The translations under genes were made by a program, and so were the position numbers. This document shows, piece after piece, positions 11,497 through 23,580 of a stretch of 64,000 nucleotides of DNA. The stretch's first letter is position 1. Each line of letters starts with the position of its first letter. Origin of the DNA: Exophiala sp. HKRS030 (Eukaryota; Ascomycota; Eurotiomycetes; Chaetothyriales; Herpotrichiellaceae); assembly GCA_023897205.1 (NCBI GenBank), contig JAHWDD010000004.1, positions 5,146,001 to 5,210,000 of the forward strand. The letters run 5' to 3'. The notes beneath the pieces are model-generated. The model saw only the letters and a program-made list of their open reading frames with translations, did no database searches and was not told where the DNA came from.

Positions 11497-13270
11497 AGAG
11501 ACGTGAGCAAATCTATGAAACTGCTTTAGTCGTTGGTGCCAATTTTCTGCTTGAATCAATTTTTTAAGATTGATCTAATAGCATATAATACTGCTTCGGA
11601 CTTCATTTTCTCCACCGAGGAGAGCGTGCTATCCGAGGCCAGTCGTCGGCTAACTTAGAGCAGGTAACCACCGATATATGCAATCCTATTGAGCTTGGTC
11701 TCAAAATCTTTACAACTCAACAAATGCGTTATTTGATACCCATTCATGTGATCAAAGCGAAAACTTCCCAGTAACTGGACGGAGACGAAAGCAGGGGTTG
11801 CAAATCCACTGTCTGGCAACAAAGTATGCCTTCCGCATTATTGAGTTGTCACCAGGTTCTTGATTACAGCCACTTAGGCCGGATATTTATCTTCCACGTG
11901 CCCGAGTTCCATTAATGATGCTCTATACTCACCTAATACTGCTCCCGATTTTCACTATAGATATAATAGAAGGTATACGCTATACAGGAGAGATTTTGCG
12001 CCAAACGTGTTTAACAGTATGTCCAACTATTTTACGGGACTTATGACGGTGTCATTTAGGATGACGTCGTCCCACAACAATGACAGCCAAGTAGGTCAAG
12101 GCTCCTCCATCATGTCATGCTTAGAGTTACATGACCTTCAAGATCTAAACACAACCGTCAACCACTATCGCATTAAGCTGTAAAACAGACCCTAGGATAT
12201 GATCAATGTCGGACATCGCCAACCACTCCTGTTCAAAAGGGACATGTTGAAGTCAAACGAGACCGAGATCTCCTGGACCATCACTGTATTATTGCGTATG
12301 GTTCCCTGGCTTTGCTTTTCAAAAGTCCATCAAGTTGGCCATTGTTCCCTTACACCCGGAAGATGCTGCCCATTTCCCCGATCATATCAACTTACCAAAA
12401 GATACGCAAGAGCTATGTGGAATAATGATCTGCCGTACCATGTGGTGGACTAAAACGAGGCGTACCAGGATATATCATCGATGTGTTGGCCAACTTGCAC
12501 TTGACAGTTCGGTGATAGAGCGTGCAGGGGCGGAACTCACATTCCCCAATATGCGGGGTTCTAAGAGTGAGGATTACAGAAATCGTGAGGCAAGAAAAGA
12601 CGAGACGACTGCGAATCATGTACCAGCTACTAGGCACTTAACTAGGGTGTTGTGAGGAGACTACGTGACTCCTTGCTCAATGTACTCTGATTGAGCAATA
12701 TGCTTCTCTCACACTCATCTTGGCAGACGTTGCGCTTCAGATGTTCCCACGGTCAACCAAGCATAAGAAGAAGCGGAAAACGGAAGGCTTGGTTAGTTCA
12801 TCGAAGGACGCCAACGATCTGAGTTCCACCTCTCCGTATGCCAAGGGGTTGTCACCAGCCTCGGCGGACGATCATGGCGTCATTGAACGAACAATTGGCG
12901 AATGATAAGGGCCATATACACCGCAGGGCTCCGCTCTTCCCGCGATACAACTTTCGGCGATGTTACCTCCCACAGCTTGGCAACGGAAGGACTTGTGTCT
13001 TGCTTCTAAGTCTTCGAAGGCTTTTATGAGCTTTGCAGGTATCGGGGATGCTGATCCCTCCACATTTGCGGAGAAAAGAGAATAGATCTGACTACACATG
13101 TACAGGATCCCCAATTAGCACATGCAAGCTGAGCAAGAATGTGGTAAATCCGGCCGGGCGCTTGTCCGTTTCGTTCATTATTTATCTCTGAACCTTCCCA
13201 CTTCGTTATGGTCGTAACTTCGTCATAATCTCTATGCACTTGATACTAGATTGATTAACACCCAGAAATC
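11497..13270. promoter_or_regulatory. Long divergent intergenic region
   Basis: A 1.77-kb region between the starts of the PhyH-like gene (minus) and the sugar transporter (plus), so it must carry both promoters. Open stretches at 12199-12655 and 12720-12905 lack recognisable domains or a credible splice model. No repeat or transposon signature was seen. Confidence 0.45.
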
Positions 13271-15431
13271 ATGGATGATAGCGAAAAACGTCAAGTCTAT
13301 GAGGATGCGCCTCACCAGGAGCGAACCATGTCGACCTCGAATGGTCGACGTCGTTCCACAGTCGCAACCATCAATATGAATAAGAATTTGGATGCGAAGT
13401 AAGTAGAGGCTTACCAATTTTGAGATATTCTTGACTTACATTTAGTTGAGGATCACAAATCCTTTGGGTGGCATCCCTCATGATGTACTAATGGCAGATG
13501 TTGATGCTTTTGCACAAGAAACTGGTCTTACTGAGCATGCCGCGCTGCTAAAGAAAGGCGCTCTCGTAGCCCAAAACCCTGGTAGGTAAGTGATGTCCTG
13601 GCCGAAAGCATAAACTCATGCAATCACTAGGCGATTACGAAAATTTGAACTTGGAAGAAGATGAAAAGGAAGCTCTCCGGATTGAAGTCACGAAAAGATG
13701 GTCTCATCCAATAAAGCTATATATTACTGTCGCCGTTTGCTCCATTGGTGCAGCAGTACAAGGATGGGATCAAACTGGATCGAATGGCGCCAACCTCTCG
13801 TTCCCTGTTGCCTTTGGCATCCCCGACTCAGAAGAACTCGCGGATGGCTCCCCTAACCCTGACGCTGACAAGAACCTCTGGCTCGTGGGCGTCATCAACG
13901 CTGCCCCTTATATGTAAGAAACAACTAATTATAATTTACCCACAACTAACAGATTCAGTGGCTCTGCTTTCATCGGATGTTGGCTTTCGGACCCTTGCAA
14001 CAATTATCTCGGACGACGCGGTGTCATCTTCCTGTCTGCAGTCATTTTGATCCTCACTCCCATTGGAGGTGCTGTCTCACAGACATGGGAACAGCTCTTT
14101 GTGACGCGTTTGTTGATGGGCATTGGTATGGGATTGAAAGGAGCTACGACACCGATTTTTGCTGCGGAGAATTCACCTGCCGCTATTCGTGGTGCTCTGG
14201 TAATGACTTGGCAGTTTTGGACTGCCTTTGGTAAGTTCTCATACTTCGATCAACATGCTTGCTGCTAAGTTATTCGAGGAATCTTTTTGGGCACGGCCGC
14301 AAATCTCGCAGTCTACAACACGGGAGGCATCTCATGGCGCTTACAACTGGGATCAGCATTCATACCTGCTGTTCCACTTGCCGCACTCGTTTACCTATGT
14401 CCGGAATCTCCTCGGTGGTATATCAAAAAGAAGCGTTACCAGAACGCTTTCCGCTCTCTTCTAATCCTTCGTAATCATCCTCTACTTGCGGCAAGAGATT
14501 TGTACTACATAAATGCACAGATCGAAGTTGAATCGGACATTGTCGGCAACAGCAACTTCTTCCAGCGTTTTGGCGAACTATTCACAATTCCTCGGATTCG
14601 CCGCGCAACACTTGCATCATTCGTGGTTATGATTGCACAACAGATGTGTGGTATCAACATCGTGGCATTTTACTCTTCCACGATATTCCGAGAGGCTGGT
14701 GCCAGTGACCTTGCTGCTTTGCTGGCTAGCTTTGGATTCGGTGCAGTCAACTTCATCTTCGCCATCCCTGCCTTCTTTACTATCGATACTTTTGGACGTC
14801 GCTCACTCCTCCTATTCACCCCCCTCAAACGGCGTGGACGTTACTGGCGGCTGGCTTTTCGTTCTACATTCCGGAAGAGAGCAGTGCTCACCTTGGCGTG
14901 ATTGCCCTTTTCGTTTATCTCTTCGCGGCTTTCTACTCTCCTGGCGAAGGTCCCGTACCATTTACTTATTCCGCTGAAGTCTTCCCACTGTCTCACCGAG
15001 AGGTTGGCATGGGCTGGGCGGTAGCGACCTGCCTGTTTTGGGCCGCTGTCTTGTCGATTTGCTTCCCTCGCATCCTCTCCGCATTCACGGCTGTTGGCGC
15101 GTTTGGATTCTTTGCGTATGTTCTCCTTTTCCCAAACTCGTGGCTCGTACTAATTTTAGACAGAGGTCTCAATGTCCTCGCCTTTATAATGATATTCCTT
15201 TGGCTACCGGAGACCAAACAAAGAACATTGGAGGAACTCGATTACGTCTTCGCAGTACCAACCGGTACGTTCGTCAAGTATCAGACAGGTACCTGGCTTC
15301 CGTGGTGGATCCAACGTTATATCTTCCGCCGCAAGCACGTACAATTGAAACCACTTTATCATTTCGAGGGCATCAAAGAGAATCTAAAGGATTCCAAGGT
15401 CAACAAAACTCAAGACGACAGAGCATCGTGA
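13271..15431 (+). CDS. MFS sugar transporter, frame broken once
   Basis: Plasma-membrane hexose/quinate-type major facilitator (sugar porter family). Exons are 13271..13398, 13451..13581, 13631..13913, 13953..14230, 14279..15115 and 15164..15431. Every junction is GT-AG and fits the family alignment, for example [15 protein letters not shown] across junction 2 and [10 protein letters not shown] across junction 4. Family motifs include [30 protein letters not shown] and [16 protein letters not shown]. After LLLFT at 14819-14824 (C6) the frame is lost, and [17 protein letters not shown] resumes one frame over, so one base is missing. With it restored the product is 641 residues. It is divergent from the PhyH-like gene. 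The substrate is not inferable. Confidence 0.85.
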
Positions 15432-16287
15432 TAAGATCTCTGCTGTGTCTGCGCTAAAACCATTGCAGATCTCACACAAGGTCTGACATACGTCTATTGC
15501 GTGTGTGGCTCGGTCACCCTGGGACATATGTAACGCGAGATTTATTGAGATATTCTACTGATGGTGCCGCAATGGACATTCTTTTAATGAAGACTGGATT
15601 GAATATTTTGGACCGTCATGAAGCGAATGGTAGATGTTGGATCTAGCGCGGACATGAACTACGGTGCCAGCAACAGTTGCCGTGAAATAACTGTCAGCCA
15701 TCCATAGCTTTCTAATGCATCTACAAGACGGTCCTAGTAGTGGTTTTTTCGTCGGATAATGTATATTTCGTGAATGACTAGTATTTCGGATGTCATCTTC
15801 AAGCGTCATTCACCGCACACCTAGACTTCGTTACTTGTTCTGGGCTCTACTAACGCAGCCTCATCAACGTGTTCGTGGCTTTGAGGCGACAATCCGAGGC
15901 CACTGTGGAGCAGATGTTTTCTTCTGCCATCCATGCGAACGTTACACATTTTCATGAGTAATTAGCAGTGCCATGTGAATTCCTGGTCTTCGGGTCATAG
16001 TTGATATCAGGTGTTTTGGGACTTGAGTAAATTATTCTGAATCTCGTTGTATGAATGGTTACTGCGTTTTATCTACATCACTGCAGTTTTGTTCCAGGTC
16101 CTCCTTCGGTCTCAAATAACATTGAGATCACGACAGGTGCTGCTCAGGGGCTTTCCATTGTGGCACAGGCAGCCGACATTGTCTATGTTCGATATGCCCA
16201 TCCTTATTGATCTCCAGGTAGAGAATATTGCTTATGAGTTCGCCGCTGATCGCACAACTTAACCGACTCAGTCTCAGAGAAATCCAT
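15432..16287. other. Intergenic between convergent genes, nothing seen
   Basis: Between the 3' ends of the sugar transporter and the SDR. No gene-like frame, repeat or strong hairpin was noticed. Confidence 0.5.
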
Positions 16288-17379
16288 TCAGGGAATTGCA
16301 TCTGATAGTTCGGAGTTTTCGTGATGTAGCATCTTGAATAAAGGGTCCCAAACCGTGACCGCCCTTTTTGTGTATCGCCCATTAGCCAAATCCGGACGGG
16401 GAGGAAGAAGTGCCTGTCAGTCGAACACTCAACAACTTGTCCTGTAACCAATGGATTCTCGAGGAAGTGATTATACGCTGCTGTTATGGTCGACGCAGGA
16501 GTGAGGCTTACAAATCATTAACCACGAGCAGAGCACTCCAGATATGATTACTCACCAGTCTGCGCTCACTGCATCAATCATCGATTGAGGTATGATCTTG
16601 GTGGGGACGATCCCCGGGAGGACAACGTTGATAGAAATATTTTCTTTCTGTTTGCAATGTCAATAGCTTAACTTCCTCTTGATTGGGGCAAAAAAACCTT
16701 TTCCAAAACTGGCGCAACACATAGTGCGAAATTGACCACCTAGAAGAACATAAGGATGAGACCGCTGCTTCAGGGTCGGATTCACTTACAGCAGCCTTGG
16801 CTCCACAATATTCCGGATAGGATGAATGGGGATGGATGGCAGCGATGCTCGCTGTGGCAATGATTTGTCCTCCAGGAGTTGGGTTTTTACGCATGAAGTG
16901 GATTGCAAGTTGAGTGCCATAAAGAATGGCTTTATAGTCGATATCAGTGCAATCTGTATTGGGTGCTGGTGGGATTCTAGGTTTGAGGTGTTAAGTAAAG
17001 AACGTAACGAGTGAAGTTAGACGGACTCATCCTTCCCTCGATAATCCAAAATATAGATCGAGCTTCTGTCAACAATTCCGGCGTTGGCGAGAAGGGCGTC
17101 GATTCTCCCGAATTTTTTGAAAACTTGAGAATACGCGACCGCCTGCTGATCATAATCTGCAATGTTACATTCGATGAAGAGTGCCGTGTCTCCCAGTTCA
17201 GCGACCAGAGCTTCCCCAGCCGCTTTCTGGATATCTAAACATGCAACATGCCAACCTTTGGCCACAAGATCACGAGCCAAGGCCTCGCCCATACCAGACT
17301 GCTGTTGTCAGTGACGAACATTTCATACCCCGAGAAGTCTTACCGCAGCCCCAGTTAGGATTGCCACTTTTCCAGCCAT
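16288..17379 (-). CDS. Short-chain dehydrogenase/reductase (15-hydroxyprostaglandin dehydrogenase-like), frame broken once
   Basis: NAD(P)-dependent classical SDR oxidising a secondary alcohol or reducing a ketone. Six exons: 17379..17344, 17301..17027, 16976..16790, 16739..16698, 16647..16556 and 16506..16288. The product starts MAGKVAILTGAAQSGMGEA, giving the TGxxxGxG cofactor motif; NAG is in LLANAGIV; the catalytic pair is Y160/K164 in YCGAK; VLPGIVPT follows. Donors of introns 2 (GTCCGT) and 4 (GTTTTT) are weak. In the last exon the frame is lost in a G4 run at 16398-16401. With one base restored the C-terminus becomes KRAVTVWDPLFKMLHHENSE, as in relatives, and the protein is 283 residues. 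The gene is divergent from the dimeric-barrel gene, suggesting shared control. Confidence 0.83.
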
Positions 17380-18053
17380 CAATTTTGATATACAATCAAT
17401 TACTAGGACATTGATATTTACTGATGGGGCCAAAATAGATTTGAAGCAATCTGTATTGTAGGGACGGTTGGTCCCTCCCAAACACCAGTACCATTTTAGA
17501 TTTGATACCAATGTCGATCTATCCAATTTTAGGATATTGTCCGGCAAGCAGAGTTTGAAAAGAGTATGCAAACGTGGGCAAGCCAACTAGCATAGCCGCC
17601 GGATAACTTTAACCTCGCTTGTAGGATAATCCAGCGTGGATGGGTCACCACGGGGTAAGGCTTTGCCTCCCGCCCCAAGATGCGGGGTTCGCCAGAGAGG
17701 AACCAGCGCCTACATCCTCTTTCTACGACTCTGGAGACCGATTCCAGTGCGTTCTCAGTCCTCTTGTGGCGGGCATTGGGGTTACGACGCCTGAGTCGGA
17801 CTTCTATATGTAGTACAAACTTCACGAGTCATAATCAGCATGGCGCTCCAGCCCACAGGCAGGTTCACTCACTCACCAAGACGCTAAGAATAACGAGCGA
17901 GATATCGAGAAACTGCAGGGCATCGGTCAGCGTGGCGGGTTCCAGCTCACGGCGTAAGTATGCTCTTGTAAATTATCTATTGCGAATCTCGCGCATTTCC
18001 AGACAGTTCTCGCCGAACTGGTCCAACGACAGCATTTTTCCACGTCTTACGCG
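17380..18053. promoter_or_regulatory. Divergent promoter region with a probable 5' intron
   Basis: Shared upstream region of the SDR (minus) and the dimeric-barrel protein (plus). A well-formed GTAAGT...TTCCAG intron at 17954..18002 lies 51 bases before the plus-strand ATG. It is probably a 5'UTR intron, or it marks an upstream coding exon whose ATG I could not find. Confidence 0.45.
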
Positions 18054-18760
18054 ATGTTCATCATATTCGGCAACCTAAATTTTATACCAGGTAAATACGA
18101 CGAGGTGAGGCTGGGTCGCTTCCATATGATAACAGTACTGAAAGACGAACATAGTGGTGGCACGCATTTTCACCCTTGGGCGAACACGTATGGAAGAATG
18201 AGGCAGAATCCACCTTGACCTACTACTTTGGTGTGCCACCTGAATATGCGAACAATATATCGGCTTCCAATCAAACACTGGCCTTCGAGATATATGGAAA
18301 ACGCAAGGATCTATACAGTACTCATTTCAACTCGCCAGCTATGGGGAAATTTCTGAAGGCAACGCCCCCAACAATGATAACAGGCCTAGATTTGACACAT
18401 TACGAAGACGTGGCAGGCAGCTTTCTCGATAAGCCTGGTGACAAACGAGAATGTGCTGTGATTTACGATTCTAAGATCAGGTGTCATAACGAAAGGCGCG
18501 AGGCAGTGCTAGAAAAGCTATCCGAGCTTGCCAAAGCAGTCGAGTCGCAATTGGAAGACACATGGACTTTCATGGTTCTGAAGAGCTTGGATAATGACAC
18601 TGACATTCGAATATTCCAAAGATATGGAACTTGGAAGGGCCTCGAAGAACAGGAGCGGTTTGGACCACGCCTCGACACATTCTTTGGGAGTAAGCATGAC
18701 ATCGCAAGTATGGAAAGTCGCGCATTTGTGCCGAACGGGAAAGGCTGGCTCCATAGATGA
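18054..18760 (+). CDS. Tandem dimeric alpha/beta-barrel (ABM-like) protein
   Basis: Exons 18054..18104 and 18155..18760, joined by a 50-base intron (GTGAGG...CATAG), give 218 residues. The N-terminal half starts MFIIFGNLNFIPGKYDEWW and continues to a segment resembling ABM/EthD-type dimeric ferredoxin-like barrels (STLTYYFGVPP, LAFEIYGKRKDLYSTHFNS). The second half, from about residue 105 (ECAVIYDSKIR), repeats the same pattern with WTFMVLKSLDN and IRIFQRYGTW. Such proteins are often cofactor-free monooxygenases or cyclase-like enzymes acting on small aromatic or polyketide-like molecules. No catalytic residues can be assigned. The reading frame is open upstream of the ATG to a good 3' splice site at 18002, so a longer N-terminus is possible. 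It pairs divergently with the SDR. Confidence 0.7.
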
Positions 18761-19312
18761 GGCTTGACATAATCGTACGCACGCCATAGTATCAACCTGT
18801 GAGCCAGGGTTAAATAACACATACTTTGCAACTGATGTCAATGACTATGACCTCGAATATTGTCGGCCACTCCTTCTTGTGCAGAGCTTTCACCCAAATG
18901 CCCCGAAGTTCATCTCTCGTGGCCCGTTGCGGTTACGATTATGAGGGCTCTAATATTGACTTCAACCGCGGTCTTTGGAAAACGATATCCGAAATGTCCA
19001 AATGCCATGTCAAAATCTCTTCTCTTGGTCCTTCATGGCAATTGGCGTTTGCCCACCATAGGGTGGTGGGTGTCTTCCCATGATTCGCTTTTGACGTATC
19101 CGACGGCCGGACTACGTTTTCACTAGATACTTAGGGCGGGATGAATCTCAGTAACATGTCCAAGGGGCTACGACTGCCAACCCATGTCAAATTTGACCTA
19201 AACACGCTGTGCAGGATAAATATTAAACTAATCAAGGGTTGCATCTGATGGTATTCTTCCAGTTGCTACTACTCGTTTACAAAAGGAGAAACTTGTGCGT
19301 TATCTAGAAAGA
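18761..19312. promoter_or_regulatory. Intergenic upstream of the TRI12-type transporter
   Basis: 552 bases between two plus-strand genes, presumably the transporter's promoter. Nothing else was seen. Confidence 0.4.
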
Positions 19313-21254
19313 ATGGCAGAGAAGACTGAAGTCCGCCAGCTGGACGAGGAACGTCCAAAGGACAACACACATGAACATGCTAACGTCGATGTTGAACCAA
19401 TTGTGACTCCAAAGACATGGGGCGTTGTAACCGTATGGATATGATATTACATTTGGCCCTATCGAAGACTAACCTGATCATCAGATCCTTTCGCTCGGTT
19501 ATGGTCTCTCCTTCATTCCAGTTCCCGTTATGGCGGCCGTTGGAGGCAACGTTGCCGCTGAATTCAATGACCCAGTGTCTGCAAACTGGTATATTGCCGC
19601 TTGGATTACTGCAATCACAATCGGGTTCACGATCTGGTACGTAAACTGGATTAGAGTTCTTGCGGTGCGGTCTAACGATGGTCTAGCGGTGCAAACACGG
19701 ATATGCTTGGGCGGCGCTGGTTTCTCATTGTGGGACAAGCTATCTGCTTCGTTGGTCACCTCATCACTGGACGAGCCTCGAACGCAACCATGGTTATCGC
19801 AGGCATGGCAATTGGCGGATTTGGCGCTGCTTTATGCCAGATGGCTGCGTTTGCATTGCCCGAATTGCTACCTAATAAATGGCGTCATATTGGTGTTGTG
19901 ATCGCTGACTTGGCCGTCTACTTCGTTATCATTGTCATTCCAGTGACTGCAAGATATGGGTATGTTGAATTCTCATGTAAGCTAACAACGTTAACATAGT
20001 GTTTAGGATCAATGGTGGGGACTGGCGAGTCAACTTCTACGTGGGAGCTGCGCTTCAAGGCCTGTCCTTCCTCGGTCTCTACTTCTTTTACTATCCACCG
20101 GCACATCCTCTCGGCTTGCCGCTGGGAGTGGCTCTGAAAGAACTTGATTACATCGGCATGGTGTTGTTCATTGGGGATCCCTTCCAATCCTGCTCGGAAT
20201 TGTCTGGACCGCCATCTACCCTGCCAATGACAAGCATGTTGTCGTCTCTCTGGTTGTCGGCTTTGTCGTTTTGACCGGCTTCGCTTTGTGGGAGAGATAC
20301 GGGTGGTCGAAGCATCCTCTTACGCCTACAGAAGTATTCGTCAGACGAAAAGGCCGGGACTTCACTGCCCCGTGTATTGCCCTTGCCGTCATTAACATGT
20401 TCTACTACTCCAGTAGCATCATCTGGCCAACAATGATCAGTGTCTGCTACACGACCGGGGGACAACCGTGGAAAGAAGCAGCTGCATTGTCGACGGCACA
20501 AGGAATCGCTATTACGGTTGGTGCTCTAGGCCTGACATTCTTCGGAAGCATTATCAGACACTGGCAGTGGCAACAGACCGTCTCAGTGACAATCATGGTC
20601 ATCTTTGGCTCTCTTCTCGCACTGGCAACTCCCGATAACATGGGTATGATGATGGGATTCATGATCATTTCGATGCTCGGTTATGGTTGGGCAATATATC
20701 TGTGCATCGCATTCACGCAAATGGGTGTGCCCCAGGAACAACTTGGCATATCAGGTGGTTTATCAGGCTGCGTCAGATTTGCTGGGGAGCTAGTATGTGG
20801 CTTCAAAATCTGCATGCATAAGTAGTTACTAACAAACCCCTAGTCGCACAAGCTGTTTATCTCTCTGTTTTCACTAATGAGGTGGCAAAGAAAACTCCAG
20901 AGTTAGTCATGGCCGCTGCAGAACAAGCAGGCGTTGCTGTTTCGGAGATTCCAGCCCTTCTGCAGGTGATGGTCCTCCCGTCCTTCGCGGAGGATTATCC
21001 AGCTGCGGTGGTCGCAGCCGTCGGCAGAGCTCAACAAGAAGCCGTCGTCTCAGGCGTGAGGTAAGTGGGCTGCGTAAGATTCTTTTGACGAAGTAGCTAA
21101 CATGTGCAGATTGATTGCTTTCACAAGCTTAGGTTTTGGTATTGTGGGTATAGTTGCGTGCCTCTGTTGTGTAGACGTTGATGCAAAAATGAACAACAAG
21201 ATCGAGGTATATCTCGAGAACGATATTTATGCTGAGCGTAACGCCCATCATTAG
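19313..21254 (+). CDS. TRI12-type MFS transporter (14-TM, siderophore/trichothecene-pump family), frame broken twice
   Basis: Membrane exporter of the fungal TRI12 family (drug:H+ antiporter-2 type). Exons are 19313..19432, 19485..19636, 19687..19959, 20007..20792, 20844..21060 and 21110..21254. Features include LSLGYGLSFIPVPVMAAVGG, CGANTDMLGRRW, NKWRHIGVVIADL and a C-terminal helix before the acidic tail. One base is missing at 20173-20176 (G4), after GMVLFIG. A second is missing at 20784-20787 (G4), where restoring it gives RFAGGAIAQAVYLSVF, lets the strong GTATGT donor at 20793 be used and fits the family. With both restored the product is 564 residues. It follows the dimeric-barrel gene and converges on the aldehyde dehydrogenase. 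Substrate unknown. Confidence 0.83.
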
Positions 21255-21479
21255 TCGATGTGTAATCACAAGACATGCCTATGGTTAAATCTATAGAAAA
21301 TACACTGAGGAGAGCAATACCGGTCCAGACAATGGGAAGATGATGGCCACAGAAGATAGATATCAATTTGTGCAAAGGCCAATCAACATGAAAGCTTTCC
21401 ACCACATTGGAATGAATTACGATTGGCTCTGACATTGTTCTAACATATTCCTGGGATCCTACCGCCTATTCTCTTGGCT

Positions 21480-23052
21480 TTAGGCATTCATGTTGATCAA
21501 AACAGTCTTAGGCTCGGTGAAAGCTCTCAAAGCATACTCGCCCATTTCCCTACCTTGCCCTGATTGCTTTCGACCGCCGAAAGGGGATTGCATATTCATA
21601 TAGCTGATGCAGTTGATCCCTACCACTCCAGAGTCGAGTGATGATGAAACTCTCATGGCCCTAGTGATGTCACGAGTGAAAACTCCAGACATCAGGCCAT
21701 ACTCCGTGTCATTGGCCAGTTTTAGTACTTCCTCTTCGGTGTCGAATGTTTTGATAATCGAAACAGGGCCAAATATCTCTTTCTTGTAGATCTCGGCGTC
21801 GGCTTTAGGATTGAGAAACACGGTTGGCTCCATATAGCAACCTGTCTCCCCGTGTTGCACTCCACCAACAACCAACTCAGCTTCCTCTTTTCCTCGCTCC
21901 ACCATGGCTTTCACGCGCTCGAATTGACTCTGATCCACAAGCGGCCCTAGTTTGACCGAGTCATCTTGAGGGTCTCCTAAGTCAGACGCTGCGGCTTTCA
22001 TCTTCTCAACATATCTTCCAATGAACTTTTCGGAAATTGATTTCTGTACATATACTCTTGTAGCTGCCACGCAGACCTGACCAGAACGTGCTAGGATAGC
22101 ATTGATCGTCCATGTAATGGCATTGTCTAGGTTGCAGTCCTCAAACACCAGAGCGGGTGATTTACCCCCTTACTCTGGTTAGCAAAGATTCTATAGACCT
22201 TTTTGGAAGCCTTACCTAGTTCTAGTGTTACCCGTTTAAGGTTACTTTGCGCAGCGGCGACTTGAATCTTCTTCCCAGTGGGGATACTCCCGGTGAAACT
22301 TACCTTGCGAATTCGCATATGACTGGATAGCAAGGCTCCAGTCTGTCCTGCTCCAGTAATGACCTGTATGACACCCTTGGGAAATCCTGCCTTTTCGAAC
22401 AAAGGGGCAAGAGCAAGGGATCCGAGCGGTGTCTTTTCCGATGGCTTGACGATGAGAACGTTTCCAGTAGCTAAAGCTGGGGCAGCCTTGAATATAAACG
22501 TTGCGACAGGTGCGTTAAACGGGTTGATTGCAGCACAGACCCCGAGAGGTTCGTGACGAACAATCTTCACAAACCCTAGAGTTTCTTAGCTACTCGTTGC
22601 TTTCGTTGCCAGTCATAGTTCTTACCATCATCGGCGGGGAAGTAGTCACCCTTCTGTTTGTCGGTCCAACCAGCGTAGTAGAGAATCGCGTTTTTGATGT
22701 AATTCTTCTCTCGGGTGGGAATAATCGATACAGGGTTTCCAGAAGTCAAAGAATCCAAAGTCAAGATGTTGATGAGTTGCTCGTCCATAATTGCAGCTAG
22801 CCTGTTAAAACATTCTGTCCTTTGCAAGGCTGTGAAATTCTTCCAAGGCCCATTATAAGCTTCTTCGGCGTATTTGACTGCCAGTTCGACGTCCTCGGGA
22901 CCAGATATCGGGATACCTTCCAATACTACACTGTTGTCCTTTGGGTTTTTTAGAGAGTAAGTCTCTTTGGACTTGGAATCGACGTATTCTCCATTCAAGT
23001 AAAGTTTCGTGAAAGTCTTGGGGTCCAGCTTGGTGGCAGAGATATCACCCAT
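21480..23052 (-). CDS. NAD(P)-dependent aldehyde dehydrogenase
   Basis: Oxidises an aldehyde to a carboxylic acid. Exons 23052..22626, 22575..22216 and 22168..21480 give an intact 491-residue protein, normal for the family. The general base is E261 in LELGGKSP and the nucleophile is C295 in SGQVCVAAT. NAD-binding and folding landmarks include GVCAAINPFNAPV, KPSEKTPLGS, FTGSIPTGKKI and EIFGPV, with SPFGGRKQSGQGREMGEYAL near the C-terminus. The sequence is closest in feel to benzaldehyde/vanillin- or salicylaldehyde-type ALDHs, but that is an impression only. Between the two exporters and beside a lactonase-like hydrolase, it would supply acid products in a degradative route. No frame lesions. 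Confidence 0.92.
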
Positions 23053-23580
23053 CTTGTCCGGTATAGTTAGATACTGATCGATTAAACTCGATGACAGATG
23101 TTGATGGAGTTGGGGCGCTGTTGCATGAGCAACTGAAAGCGAAGCTGAATTGATATCTTACGCCTCAGCTATGGAGATTTTATGTCTCTCGGTAGAGGTC
23201 ACAAGATTCCCCGCCTTCGGGGATACGCTTTCGGCACAATCGTCAAAGCCGAAAGGCCAAGTTTGGAGAAGACGTTTCTGTGGGGATGAGGTGCCACGAA
23301 GATACCAAGGAAACCGATGTAGCGCTCGGCGGACCATAATTCCTTCTCCATGTGGAAATCTTCAATGAACTGTACAGCTAGTGGGTCATTGGAGATTATC
23401 CTTATGTCAGAAGGCTGGTGGCGGGGAGATCGTACAAGATTCACGTGGTTGAAAGTCGGGAAAGAGACAACTTTATCATTTTGCTGATATTAAGAATGGC
23501 TCATATGAATAGACAGACTGTATTCCTCTAAGTGTGCCAACATACTGCAACCATCGGATTGGACCTCTGGTAAATCTGGC
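23053..23580. promoter_or_regulatory. Intergenic upstream of the aldehyde dehydrogenase
   Basis: Should hold the ALDH promoter and the 3' end of the lactonase-like gene. A minus-strand open stretch at 23444..23199 (81 codons, no ATG at its start) contains EDFHMEKELWSAERYIGFLG. It could be an extra 3' exon of the hydrolase or noise; no domain was recognised. Confidence 0.4.

Noticed and set aside
11560..13250. Possible decayed gene between the PhyH-like gene and the sugar transporter
   Set aside because: Open stretches at 12199-12655 and 12720-12905 start at non-ATG codons or lack a domain, and no splice model links them.
13399..13450. Use of the first AG (TTTAG at 13445) as acceptor of the sugar transporter's intron 1
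   Set aside because: It creates an immediate stop; the next AG (TTGAG at 13450) gives the family-consistent [12 protein letters not shown].
16128..16288. Extended C-terminus of the SDR in the unrestored frame (to 16128)
   Set aside because: The read-through tail matches no relative, while the frame with one added base gives the expected C-terminus at 16288.
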